This document shows, one piece after another, positions 52,098 to 60,412 of a stretch of 64,000 nucleotides of DNA (position 1 is its first letter; every line of letters starts with the position of its first letter). This stretch comes from Mesorhizobium sp. YC-39 (GTDB lineage Bacteria > Pseudomonadota > Alphaproteobacteria > Rhizobiales > Rhizobiaceae): positions 52,467-116,466 of the forward strand of contig NZ_JAOWPS010000009.1 in the NCBI RefSeq assembly GCF_025753795.1, written 5' to 3'. Both the position numbers and the translations under genes were made by a program. The notes beneath the pieces were generated by a model. The model was given only the letters and a program-made list of their open reading frames with translations. It searched no databases and was not told where the DNA came from.

Positions 52098-53153
52098 CTA
52101 CATGTTGCTGTGGTTCCGCCCCGTCGAGGCTGTGGGTACAAGCGCTTTCAGAACGTCCGTCATCCTGAGCGTGCCCACCCGGGTCCCGTCCGAGTGCACC
52201 GCAAAGGACTTGTCAGCAGCGCCATGGGATCGCAGGATCGCCCGCTCCAGGGTCTCGTCCCCGTCTATAACTTCATAGCTGTCATCCCCGGCGATGGTCT
52301 TTTCCATTACCGATCGGACGCGAAGCACCCGGGTGCGGTTGATATCGCTGACGAAGTCTTCGATGTAAGGGTCGGCTGGGTTGAGGAGGATGTATTGCGG
52401 CTCCCCTTGCTGCACGATCTCTCCGTCCTTCAGGATCACCAGATGGCCGGCGAGCTTGAGAGCCTCATCAAGGTCATGAGTGATGAAGACGACGGTCTTC
52501 TGGAGATCCTTCTGTAATTCCAGGAGGAGCTCCTGCATGCTTGAGCGGATAAGCGGGTCAAGGGCCGAATAGGCTTCATCCATGAGCATGAGCTCGGAGT
52601 TCGAAGTTAGCGCCCGCGCAAGGCCGACGCGCTGCTGCATGCCTCCCGACAGTTGGTGAGGATACAGCGCCTCCGAGCCCGCGAGGCCGACTCTGCTGAG
52701 CCATTTGCGGGCCGTCTCATCGGTTTTGGCCCGCCCGTCCCCGCGCACCGAACATGGCATGCCGGCGTTACGCAGGACTGTTTCATGCGGCAGCAGTGCA
52801 AACTTTTGAAAGACCATGGACATCTGGGTCCGGCGCAGATGCTGAAGCCGGATCCGGTCGAGCTTCATGATGTCTGTGCCATTGACGATCACCTCACCGG
52901 CCGTAGGGTCGACAAGGCGGTTAAGGTGACGGATCAAGGTTGATTTTCCGGAGCCTGACAGCCCCATGATCACCGTGATCTCGCCTTTCTTGATTTCAAC
53001 ATTGATGTCGCGCAACCCGAGCACATGGCCATGGGCTTGCAGCATATCCTTTTTGTGCATCCCGGCCTTCGCATAGGACACCATGGCCTGCGCGTTGTTG
53101 CCGAAGATCTTGTAAAGGTTGCGAATAGATACGAAGCTCTCGGTCATGCTCAT
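52098..53153 (-). CDS. proV: Glycine betaine/proline-type ABC transporter ATPase (ProV-like)
   Basis: 351 aa. Walker A GLSGSGKSTLIRHLNR, signature LSGGMQQRVGLARAL, Walker B LMLMDEAYSALDP and the His switch FITHD are all intact. The proV-specific start (VSIRNLYKIFGNNAQAMVSY) with a C-terminal ~100-residue CBS-like part matches ProV/OpuAA. It powers uptake of a quaternary ammonium compound. Overlaps the permease gene by 4 bp. Substrate not fixed by sequence. Confidence 0.9.
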   Translation of the reverse strand: MSMTESFVSIRNLYKIFGNNAQAMVSYAKAGMHKKDMLQAHGHVLGLRDINVEIKKGEITVIMGLSGSGKSTLIRHLNRLVDPTAGEVIVNGTDIMKLDRIRLQHLRRTQMSMVFQKFALLPHETVLRNAGMPCSVRGDGRAKTDETARKWLSRVGLAGSEALYPHQLSGGMQQRVGLARALTSNSELMLMDEAYSALDPLIRSSMQELLLELQKDLQKTVVFITHDLDEALKLAGHLVILKDGEIVQQGEPQYILLNPADPYIEDFVSDINRTRVLRVRSVMEKTIAGDDSYEVIDGDETLERAILRSHGAADKSFAVHSDGTRVGTLRMTDVLKALVPTASTGRNHSNM

Positions 53154-54184
53154 GTCCGCGACTGATGCATCTTATTGACGCGCTGGAGGGCAGCCCGGCT
53201 GACCCGGTCGAGAACAATGGCTAGGAGGACAATGCCGAGGCCTGCGACAAGGCCTACGCCCAGTTCAAGTTTGTTGATACCCCGCAGCACAAGGGTTCCA
53301 AGGCCGGGTGCGGACACCAGCGAAGCGATGACAACCATGGATAACGACAGCATGATGGTCTGGTTGATACCAGCCATGATGTTCGGCAAGGCGAGCGGCA
53401 ACTGGACGCGATAGAGCTTTTGCCAGGAAGTCATGCCGAAGGCCTCCCCCGCCTCCAGAACGTCCTTGTCCACCAGTCGGATGCCGAGATTCGTGAGCCT
53501 GATCGACGGCACGATCGCATAGAGAATGATCGCGATGCCGTAGAGTTTTGGCTCCGTGACGCTGAACAGGAAAATCAGCGGGATGAGGTAAACGAAGGTG
53601 GGCAGCGTCTGCAGCAGGTCGAGAAAAGGTGTCAGCCAGCGCTCCAACCGGTTGCTACGTGACATCGCGATGCCGATCGGCACGCCGAACAGGACACAGA
53701 TGAATGTGCAGACGATGATGATGGCGAGGGTCTGCATGGCGTAACCAAAATGGTCGATCAACGCCAAGCCCAGGAACGCCACAAGCACGAAGACCGTCAC
53801 GCCCGTGCGACGTCCGGCGAAATGAGCGATGGCGACCAGGATCAGGATCGCGGCCCACCACGGAAGTGACTGCATCAGGTCGATGGCGTTGCGCAACGCC
53901 CAACTCAATGGCTGCGTAACCGGGTCCAGAACGACTTTCACGGGGTCTTTCACGTCCAGGAACAGACGCTCCAATCCGGCCGTCATATCGCGGGTGCGTG
54001 GGAAGGCGCCGCAGGCCTTGTGAAGGACGTCAAGGGACGGAAACGGGAAAGATTCGGTTTGGTCGGTCCCCGCCGCGCCCGCCTTGGCGAGTAGATCGTC
54101 CATCGACATCGGACCGCCGATGGCGCCGGCGTCGCACCAGGACCGTAGTCCCAGCGAGTCAAAAGCTTTTTCGTAAGCTGACAT
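53150..54184 (-). CDS. proW: Glycine betaine/proline-type ABC permease (ProW-like)
   Basis: 344 aa. About six hydrophobic helices in the C-terminal 250 residues and the coupling motif EAGEAFGMTSWQKLYRVQLP LALPNIMAGI, typical of BetT/ProW permeases. The N-terminal ~100 residues (FDSLGLRSWCDAGAIGGPMS) are a longer cytoplasmic or periplasmic lead. It overlaps proV (ATGA) and follows proX with a 172-bp gap that holds a hairpin (GGCCCAC at 54308 paired with GTGGGCC near 54328), probably setting different expression levels. Confidence 0.9.
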   Translation of the reverse strand: MSAYEKAFDSLGLRSWCDAGAIGGPMSMDDLLAKAGAAGTDQTESFPFPSLDVLHKACGAFPRTRDMTAGLERLFLDVKDPVKVVLDPVTQPLSWALRNAIDLMQSLPWWAAILILVAIAHFAGRRTGVTVFVLVAFLGLALIDHFGYAMQTLAIIIVCTFICVLFGVPIGIAMSRSNRLERWLTPFLDLLQTLPTFVYLIPLIFLFSVTEPKLYGIAIILYAIVPSIRLTNLGIRLVDKDVLEAGEAFGMTSWQKLYRVQLPLALPNIMAGINQTIMLSLSMVVIASLVSAPGLGTLVLRGINKLELGVGLVAGLGIVLLAIVLDRVSRAALQRVNKMHQSRT

Positions 54185-54356
54185 TTCGAGCCTTAAATCG
54201 CCGCGATCCGGAAGCCACGCCCGTCAAGGCGCGGCCACCAGAATTGACCGAGAGGTGCTTGTCGATGGGCTGAGGTGCCGCCAAGCATTTTGCCAAGTCA
54301 ACCACTAGGCCCACACATTCCTTGGGTGGTGGGCCCGGTGACCGCGCTGGTTGATC

Positions 54357-55328
54357 TCACTTCAGGACTGCCGCGAGCTTTTCCTTGGCTTCAGGGCTGA
54401 GCCAGTCCGCCCACACCGTCTTGTAGGTGGTCAGGAAGTGGACCGCCGATTCGTCAGCCGAAGCCTTCTTGCTATCCTGCCAGGCCAGCGTCTCGCTCAT
54501 CTGCTCATTTGTGAAGGTCACCTTAGACATGAGCGCTGCAATCTCGGGCTCGCGCTTCTCGAAATCCGTTGTCGCTGCCGTCACCACCTCTGCCGGCGGA
54601 TAGGCCGACTTTCCGGGTGTCTTGCACGTTTCCACGGCGTTGCAGGCGTGGATCTCGGGGACATACGGGCCAATGTCGACCTTGGCCATCTTGTACTTGC
54701 CAAGAACGGATGTTGGACCCCAGTAGTAACCGAACCAAGGCTGCTTGTTTTCGTTGGCGGCGGCGATCGCCGCTGCCAGGGTCTCTCCAGAGCCGTGATT
54801 GAAAACTTCGATGCCGTGGCCTTTCAGATCGAAAGCCTCAGCCAAATGGTCGTTCGTGACCTTACAACCCCAGCCTTCGGGGCAATTATGAAATTTGCCC
54901 CCGACCCAGTCGGGATGGGCCAGAATGCCGTCGATCTTCGCAAGTTCCGGATGTTCGTCAACGAGGTATTGTGGGACCCACCATGCATCAATGCCGCCGG
55001 GGGTCAGGACATGGCCCAACGTCTTAACTTTGCCGGCGGCCACCAGTGCTGGATAAGCTGGCGCGCCGTTAAGCCAGAGTTCGGTGACGATGTCGGGACG
55101 GCCGGTCTCTGCAACCGATGTCACCGCAGTAGCAGTAGCCGAAGGAACAACCGTGACCTTACAGCCGTAGCCCTGTTCCATCAGGAACTTGGAGACGGCG
55201 GTGACGATCGAGCCCGAGGCCCAGTTCATCTCAGTGATGGTGACGTCACCGCATTTGGCTTCGGCCGCGGTCGCGGCGATGGTAGCGATAAAGGCTGCGG
55301 CGGTGAGTTTAAGGGTGTGTGAGAGCAT
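54357..55328 (-). CDS. proX: Glycine betaine/proline-type substrate-binding protein (ProX-like)
   Basis: 323 aa from ATG 55328 after CAGGAGAAAATA; a start at 55352 is less likely. Signal peptide MLSHTLKLTAAAFIATIAAT AAEA. The rest is a type II periplasmic binding protein of the OpuAC/ProX class (GDVTITEMNWASGSIVTAVS, EQGYGCKVTVVPSATAT, WWVPQYLVDEHPEL, ENKQPWFGYYWGPTSVLGK) with aromatic residues of the kind that box a trimethylammonium group. It precedes proW and proV. Substrate probably a betaine-like compound such as glycine or proline betaine, carnitine or similar. Confidence 0.9.
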   Translation of the reverse strand: MLSHTLKLTAAAFIATIAATAAEAKCGDVTITEMNWASGSIVTAVSKFLMEQGYGCKVTVVPSATATAVTSVAETGRPDIVTELWLNGAPAYPALVAAGKVKTLGHVLTPGGIDAWWVPQYLVDEHPELAKIDGILAHPDWVGGKFHNCPEGWGCKVTNDHLAEAFDLKGHGIEVFNHGSGETLAAAIAAANENKQPWFGYYWGPTSVLGKYKMAKVDIGPYVPEIHACNAVETCKTPGKSAYPPAEVVTAATTDFEKREPEIAALMSKVTFTNEQMSETLAWQDSKKASADESAVHFLTTYKTVWADWLSPEAKEKLAAVLK

Positions 55329-55434
55329 TATTTTCTCCTGTTGGTATTCCATTCCAGGCGATGTCCCCGGCAGTCGGAGCTGCCGGGACGGTTCCCCACG
55401 TTAGGAATTATAGGAATACCGAACATTTAACTAA

Positions 55435-55447
55435 CGAATATAATTCG
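55435..55447. promoter_or_regulatory. 13-bp palindrome upstream of the ABC transporter operon
   Basis: CGAATATAATTCG, with perfect 5-bp arms. A copy with 12 of 13 matches on the opposite strand is at 57480-57492. It lies between the transporter start (55328) and the racemase-like gene end. The same region holds CCGAACAT (near 55419) paired with ATGTTCGG (near 55469). Candidate site for the LysR regulator at 56596-57456. Confidence 0.5.
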
Positions 55448-55484
55448 ACCCTGACATCGACTTTTTCGATGTTCGGGCGGTTCG

Positions 55485-56570
55485 TTAGTCGATGGCCAGG
55501 CGCGTCACAGCAGCCTCATCAAAGGTAAAACCAGTGCCCGGACGGATGGGTATGAGGATGTCGCCATCCACGATCTCCATCTCTTCACGGAAAAGCGGGG
55601 CATACCACGGCATGTGTTCCACGGAGATGCAATTGGAGGCAGATCCGGCGATGCACAGGCTGTGTTCGGTGAAAATATGGGTGGAAATGGGCAGGCAGTA
55701 CGCTTCCGCCAAAGCCGCCACCCGACGCATTTCGGTAAGCCCACCAATCCTCTGGAGGTCCGGCATCAGCACATCGGCGGCGCGGGCTTCGATCGTGTTG
55801 CGGATGCCGAAACGTGTCCACTCCGTCTCACCCGAAGCAATCGCCATGTCGAGCGCATTACGAACTTCGGCCTGGCCCACGAGGTCATGGACAGATACCG
55901 GCTCCTCGAGCCAGCCGATGTCGAGCTCCTCAAGCATCCTGCCAAGACGGATCGCCTGCTTTGGGGTGAGCGCCTGGTTGGCGTCCGTCAGGATTTCGAT
56001 GGAGGGTCCGACTGCCTCTCGGACTGCCTTGACGCGCTCGAGATCCTTTCGCGGGTCTTTATTACCGACGCGCACCTTCATCGCCCGGAACCCTTGGTTA
56101 AGAAAGGTCGCCGCCTCATCAACCAGTTCGTCGATGCTCTGGGAAAGCCAGAGGCCGCCGCTGGCGTATGTGCGGATGCGATCTCGGCAAGCCCCGAAAA
56201 GATGATGCAGTGGCCGGTCCGCGCTTTTGCCGACCAGATCCCAACAGGCCGTGTCGAGCGCGGAAAGGGCCGAGATCGTGACGCCGGCATAGCCAGTTGG
56301 ATTGATTTCAGACCAGATGGCTGAATTGATCGCCGTCACATAGTGGGGGTCCTGGCCCACAATGCGATGCGAAAAGCCGCGGACCATCTCGTCGAAGGCT
56401 TTGAGCCGGACGGCATTTAACGTGAAGATATAACTCTGACCCACGAGCCCGACATCGGTCTCCAGATAGACAAGCAGGCAGCCGACCGAACGCATATTGT
56501 GAATGGCTGTGGCAATCGGCTTGGCAAAAGGCACGTCCGTCAGCCGGGTCTTTAATGCGGTGATTTTCAT
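55485..56570 (-). CDS. Enolase-superfamily enzyme, mandelate-racemase type
   Basis: 361 aa. N-terminal capping domain (KITALKTRLTDVPFAKPIAT) then a TIM barrel: MKVRVG carries the first catalytic Lys, ILTDANQAL the first metal Asp, WLEEPVS the Glu, ASGETEW the third metal Glu, DVLMPDLQRIGGL and ISTHIFTEHS the Asp-His pair. The Asp-His dyad places it in the mandelate racemase group, which contains racemases and acid-sugar dehydratases. The ABC-transporter and LysR context resembles the hydroxyproline-betaine epimerase setting in other bacteria, but substrate is unproven. It is probably cotranscribed with the LysR gene (25-bp gap). Confidence 0.85.
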   Translation of the reverse strand: MKITALKTRLTDVPFAKPIATAIHNMRSVGCLLVYLETDVGLVGQSYIFTLNAVRLKAFDEMVRGFSHRIVGQDPHYVTAINSAIWSEINPTGYAGVTISALSALDTACWDLVGKSADRPLHHLFGACRDRIRTYASGGLWLSQSIDELVDEAATFLNQGFRAMKVRVGNKDPRKDLERVKAVREAVGPSIEILTDANQALTPKQAIRLGRMLEELDIGWLEEPVSVHDLVGQAEVRNALDMAIASGETEWTRFGIRNTIEARAADVLMPDLQRIGGLTEMRRVAALAEAYCLPISTHIFTEHSLCIAGSASNCISVEHMPWYAPLFREEMEIVDGDILIPIRPGTGFTFDEAAVTRLAID

Positions 56571-56595
56571 GGGATTTCTTTGTGCAGGTTGAGGT

Positions 56596-57456
56596 TCAGG
56601 CGATCGCCTCGCGCAATGCCTTCACAGCGGTTTCCATAAATTCCGGTGCAATGACGTCAATACGAACGGCTACGAAGACTGTGCGTTGAAAGCGCGGCGC
56701 CCCCTCGACCACATGCAGGCGGCCGGACTTGATGTGCGGTGCCACGGACTCGGCCAGGAAATAGCCCGAACCACCGCTAGCCAGGATGTGATCCAGGGCC
56801 ACCGCGGCGCTGCGGATCGTGAGTTTGTGGCTGAAGACGCCCGGAAAATGCATGCTGTGCTGCGCCCGGAACGTTTCCCCCCAATCCACGAAGACATAGC
56901 CAGGAACAACCCCGCTTTGAACCGCACGTGGCTTAGTCGAAACCATTACGAGTTCTTCGCTGATGAGCGGCTCGATCCGAGCCTCCGCGCAATGCCTTGG
57001 GTCATAAAGCACAGCAATGTCGAGCAGTCCGGCTCGCAGCTTTTCCATAAGAATATCCGAGCGCTCGCTGATTGCGCTTGCGACGCCATCCGGTAAAGCC
57101 TTGGCCATGCGTTCCAACCAGCCCGGCACGACGCGAGGCCAGTGATTATCCTCGACCCCCAGAGTGACAAAAGCATTCAGGCCTTCCGGCAGCGTGGCGA
57201 CCTGCTGACCGCGCTCCCAGGCGCGCACGATATTCACCGCGCTCGAATGAAACTGATGACCGCCCGTCGTCAGGGCCACTCCGTTGCGCTTGCGGTGAAA
57301 CAGCTGGCGGTTAAGCCGACGTTCTAGCGCCTTTATCCGGGCGCTGATCGTCGACTGGGTGACGTTAAGCTGGTCGGCGGCGTGCTGGAAGCTGCCGGTC
57401 GAGCCGACTTCCAAAAATGCCCTGATATGCTCGATGTTCAATAAACCTGCTTTCAA
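56596..57456 (-). CDS. LysR-family regulator of the betaine/hydroxyacid cluster
   Basis: 286 aa. N-terminal wHTH NIEHIRAFLEVGSTGSFQHA ADQLNVTQSTISARIKALER is typical of LysR regulators. The effector domain follows (LLDIAVLYDP, EELVMVSTKPR). The longest frame opens with TTG at 57456; a TTG 15 bp downstream (MNIEHIRAF) may be the real start. It lies between the racemase-like gene (same strand) and the divergent enzyme genes, the classic LysR position; the shared intergenic region has the 13-bp palindrome at 57480. Confidence 0.85.
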   Translation of the reverse strand: MKAGLLNIEHIRAFLEVGSTGSFQHAADQLNVTQSTISARIKALERRLNRQLFHRKRNGVALTTGGHQFHSSAVNIVRAWERGQQVATLPEGLNAFVTLGVEDNHWPRVVPGWLERMAKALPDGVASAISERSDILMEKLRAGLLDIAVLYDPRHCAEARIEPLISEELVMVSTKPRAVQSGVVPGYVFVDWGETFRAQHSMHFPGVFSHKLTIRSAAVALDHILASGGSGYFLAESVAPHIKSGRLHVVEGAPRFQRTVFVAVRIDVIAPEFMETAVKALREAIA

Positions 57457-57479
57457 ATCGAATTCTTCGATATGACTCC

Positions 57480-57492
57480 CTAATTATATTCG
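57480..57492. promoter_or_regulatory. Copy of the 13-bp palindrome in the divergent LysR/dehydrogenase promoter
   Basis: CTAATTATATTCG, 12 of 13 matches with the reverse complement of 55435-55447. It lies 24 bp upstream of the LysR start and 103 bp before the divergent dehydrogenase gene. ATCGAA-TTC-TTCGAT, another small palindrome, overlaps it at 57457-57471. Confidence 0.5.
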
Positions 57493-57594
57493 TTTGCCAC
57501 GTCAATCCGGCTGAGAAAGAGTGGCGTAGGATCGGTCCCGACGCGACAGCTGGAGCGCCGAAACGGCCTGACTGGCCACTTAACGGAGATATAT

Positions 57595-58503
57595 ATGCGG
57601 ATTGCATTCATTGGGTTGGGCAACATGGGCGGGCCAATGGCCAGCAACCTGGCGCGCGCCGGATTTGAGCTCGCACTGTTCGACCTGGATACAAACAAGG
57701 TTGATGCGGTGCGTGCGACTGGAGCAGCGGCCGGCAACCAGGCGATCTCGTCGGCCGCAACCGCTGCCGAGGTGGCCTCCGGTGCCAATATCGCGTTCAC
57801 ATCGCTACCAAACCCCAAGATCATCGAAGCCGTCGCGTTATCTGATGAGGGCATGCTGGGGGCGCTGCCGAGAGGCGCGGTCTGGATAGATCTTTCAACC
57901 AACAATCTTGAATGCGAGAGCCGCATCCGCGCCGCCGCCGCAGAACGCGAAGTCGATTTCCTGGACGCTCCGGTTACCGGCGGGATTGAAGGAGCAGCTG
58001 CCGGAACGCTAATGATCATGGTCGGCGGAGACGCTCAGGTGTTTGCCCGCTGCAAGCCGATACTGGAGAAGATAGGCAGCCGGGTCATGCACCTTGGCCC
58101 CCACGGGGCGGGCTATGTGGCCAAGATTGCACAAGTCGTGCTCTGCTATCTCAACTCGGTGGCGCTTAGCGAGGCCTTGATGCTGGGGGTAAAAGGTGGG
58201 GTTCCTGCTCACATCATGCTGGGCATTATCCAGGGCAGCACCGGCGCAAGTTACGTCGCGGACCGCTACGGTCCGGCTATTCTCGACGGCAGTTATGATC
58301 CCGGCTTCGCACTGGGGCTCGCGCACAAAGACATGGCCCTGACCCTGGAACTGGCAGGATCTGTCGGCGCAACCCTGCCCATGTGCGAGCAGGTTGAGGC
58401 GATCTACAAAAAAGCCGTCGACAAATACGGTTTCGAACAAAACCACCTGATGGCCGTGAAGCTCCTGGAGGAGCAAAATGGCACATTCCTACGCTCCACC
58501 TGA
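57595..58503 (+). CDS. 3-hydroxyisobutyrate dehydrogenase-family enzyme
   Basis: 302 aa, standard length. MRIAFIGLGNMGGPMASNLA (NAD(P) binding), LDAPVTGGIEGAAAGTLMIM VGG (substrate loop) and GAGYVAKIAQVVL with the catalytic Lys. Asn or His usually found two residues after the Lys motif is Val here, hinting at another substrate. It oxidises or reduces a beta-hydroxy acid. Start ATG 57595 follows CGGAGATATAT. Next gene overlaps its end or starts 25 bp after it. Shares only the fold with the longer protein at 48271. Confidence 0.9.
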   Translation: MRIAFIGLGNMGGPMASNLARAGFELALFDLDTNKVDAVRATGAAAGNQAISSAATAAEVASGANIAFTSLPNPKIIEAVALSDEGMLGALPRGAVWIDLSTNNLECESRIRAAAAEREVDFLDAPVTGGIEGAAAGTLMIMVGGDAQVFARCKPILEKIGSRVMHLGPHGAGYVAKIAQVVLCYLNSVALSEALMLGVKGGVPAHIMLGIIQGSTGASYVADRYGPAILDGSYDPGFALGLAHKDMALTLELAGSVGATLPMCEQVEAIYKKAVDKYGFEQNHLMAVKLLEEQNGTFLRST

Positions 58504-58528
58504 CAACAACCGATCGAAAGGACCACCA

Positions 58529-59302
58529 ATGGCACATGAGATGAAAGCCGAGGACTTCAGCGTCCAGGGCGGCCACGCGAACATCTCCAAGGAAGAATGG
58601 GAAGCGCGAGTGGACCTTGCGGCCCTCTATCGCCTCGCCAACATGTACGGCTACGATGATCTGATCTGGAACCACATCACGATGCGGGTTCCCGGCACCG
58701 ATCACCAGTTTCTTCTGAACCGCTTCGGACTGCTTTACAACGAGGTGACCGCATCCAACCTGATCAAGGTCGACGAGCAGGGAAAGGTCCTGTACGGCCC
58801 GCCGGACGTCAATACTGCAGGCTTCGTCATCCATTCAGCAATTCACAACACCCATCACGACATGAAGGTCGTGTTCCACAGCCACGCACCGGCAGGCCTC
58901 GCTATTACGGCTCTGCAAGATGGCCTTGAGTTCCTGACCCAGGATGGCTCGATGCTTTGGGGCGACATCGGTTATCATGACTGGGAAGGACTGTCTCTAA
59001 CGCTTGAGGAGCGGGACCGTCTTGCCAAAAACATCGAAGGCAAAAAGTGCCTGATCATGAAGAACCATGGGTTCCTCGCGGTCGGTGCGACCGCCGGTGA
59101 GGCCTTTATGAATCTTTATTACACGGTCCGCGCCTGCCGCGTGTTGATCGATGCCTACTCTACGGGCCTGAAGCTCGATAAGAGCAGCGAGGAAATATGG
59201 CGGCTGGCGCACCGGCAGTACGACGATTTCCCGCTCGGAAAGTATGAGTGGCCGGCGCTGTTGCGCCAGTGCGACCGTGTTGATCCTTCGTACCGCTACT
59301 AA
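58529..59302 (+). CDS. Class II aldolase/adducin-family protein
   Basis: 257 aa from ATG 58529 after AAAGGACCACCA; ATG 58478 after GGAGGAGCAAA, overlapping the upstream gene, gives 274 aa. YGYDDLIWNHITMRVPG, then VFHSHAPAGLA with the metal His-x-His, and MKNHGFLAVG with the third His are the family core. Members are fuculose-phosphate-type aldolases or decarboxylases. The gene follows the dehydrogenase gene directly, a pairing known from acid-sugar breakdown. Confidence 0.88.
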   Translation: MAHEMKAEDFSVQGGHANISKEEWEARVDLAALYRLANMYGYDDLIWNHITMRVPGTDHQFLLNRFGLLYNEVTASNLIKVDEQGKVLYGPPDVNTAGFVIHSAIHNTHHDMKVVFHSHAPAGLAITALQDGLEFLTQDGSMLWGDIGYHDWEGLSLTLEERDRLAKNIEGKKCLIMKNHGFLAVGATAGEAFMNLYYTVRACRVLIDAYSTGLKLDKSSEEIWRLAHRQYDDFPLGKYEWPALLRQCDRVDPSYRY

Positions 59303-59440
59303 GTCAACAGCTGGAAACCTCGGGCCACGCTAGCCGGCCTTTCCAGCGCCCTTTCGTCTGCGGAAACCTTTGCAGGGGGTCGAACGACCAGCCGCCCCTT
59401 CCGTGCGAGATGATTCTCTTCTAACGGGGCACCCCGACCC

Positions 59441-60367
59441 ATGACTATTCTTTTGAACAACCACGGCTACGACAACGAGAGCTGGCGCAAGGAAATCAAC
59501 CGCCAGCTCCCGGAATTGCCCGTCAAAGTGTTTGGAGAATTCATCGACCCTGACGAGGTCGTCTATGCGATGGTCTGGAACCATCCGGCAGGCGACCTCA
59601 AACGCTATCCCAACCTGAAGGCGATTTTTTCGCTCGGCGCCGGGGCGGAGCATTTCGTAGCAGACACAAGCCTGCCCGACGTTCCCGTGATCCTGCTCGC
59701 TGATCCGGCCGTCGCTCGCGACATGGCTGCCCATGCGCTGTACTGGGTGCTTACCTTCCACAGGCGCTACGGGGATTACCGCTCGCAACAGAAGGACCGT
59801 GTCTGGCATCGCAAGAGTATCGTACCGACGCGGGAGTTTTGCGCGGGCGTCTTCGGTTTGGGCCGCATCGGCACGGAAGTCGCCAGCCGCATCCGCGATT
59901 TTGGATACGCGGTCAGCGGGTGGGACCGCTGCACGTGCCAGATCGAGGGGATCGACTGCTATTCCGGAACAGATTCGCTCTCCGAGTTCCTGAGCCGCAA
60001 CGATGTGGTAATCAACGCCTTGCCGCTCTCTCCGAAGACGCGGCACTTCCTTGACGGCAAGATATTCTCGGCTATGCCCCCGGGCAGCTTCTTTATCAAC
60101 ATCAGCCGCGGCGCGGTCGTAAATGACGAGTCCCTGCTGGACGCTCTCGACCGCGGCCATCTCGCCGGCGCCGCATTAGACGCATTCGCCCAAGAACCGC
60201 TTCCGGTCGAGCATCGCTATTGGTCCCACCCTCAAGTCTTCGTTACGCCGCACATGTCGGGAGCCACATTTGCGTCCAGCGCCGTCGCTGTAATAGCCAA
60301 CAACGTGCGCCGTCTTGAACGCGGGCTTGAGGTGTTTCCGCTGTTCAACCGGGAAGCCGGTTATTGA
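59441..60367 (+). CDS. D-2-hydroxyacid dehydrogenase, GhrA/hydroxypyruvate-reductase-like
   Basis: 308 aa. GVFGLGRIGTEVASRIRDFG is the NAD(P) motif, NISRGAVVNDESLLDALDRG carries the catalytic Arg, DAFAQEPLP the Glu and VFVTPHMSGAT the catalytic His. The N-terminal part lacks the usual phosphate-sugar motifs and resembles glyoxylate/hydroxypyruvate reductase A. It ends the enzyme set of the cluster. 139 bp separate it from the aldolase gene, so it may have its own promoter. Confidence 0.9.
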   Translation: MTILLNNHGYDNESWRKEINRQLPELPVKVFGEFIDPDEVVYAMVWNHPAGDLKRYPNLKAIFSLGAGAEHFVADTSLPDVPVILLADPAVARDMAAHALYWVLTFHRRYGDYRSQQKDRVWHRKSIVPTREFCAGVFGLGRIGTEVASRIRDFGYAVSGWDRCTCQIEGIDCYSGTDSLSEFLSRNDVVINALPLSPKTRHFLDGKIFSAMPPGSFFINISRGAVVNDESLLDALDRGHLAGAALDAFAQEPLPVEHRYWSHPQVFVTPHMSGATFASSAVAVIANNVRRLERGLEVFPLFNREAGY

Positions 60368-60412
60368 CCCTGCCGGCATAACATCATGCCCTTATTTTGG
60401 TGCAGATCCGTG

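Noticed and set aside
59330..60160. 276-codon minus-strand frame
   Set aside because: Antisense shadow of the hydroxyacid dehydrogenase gene.
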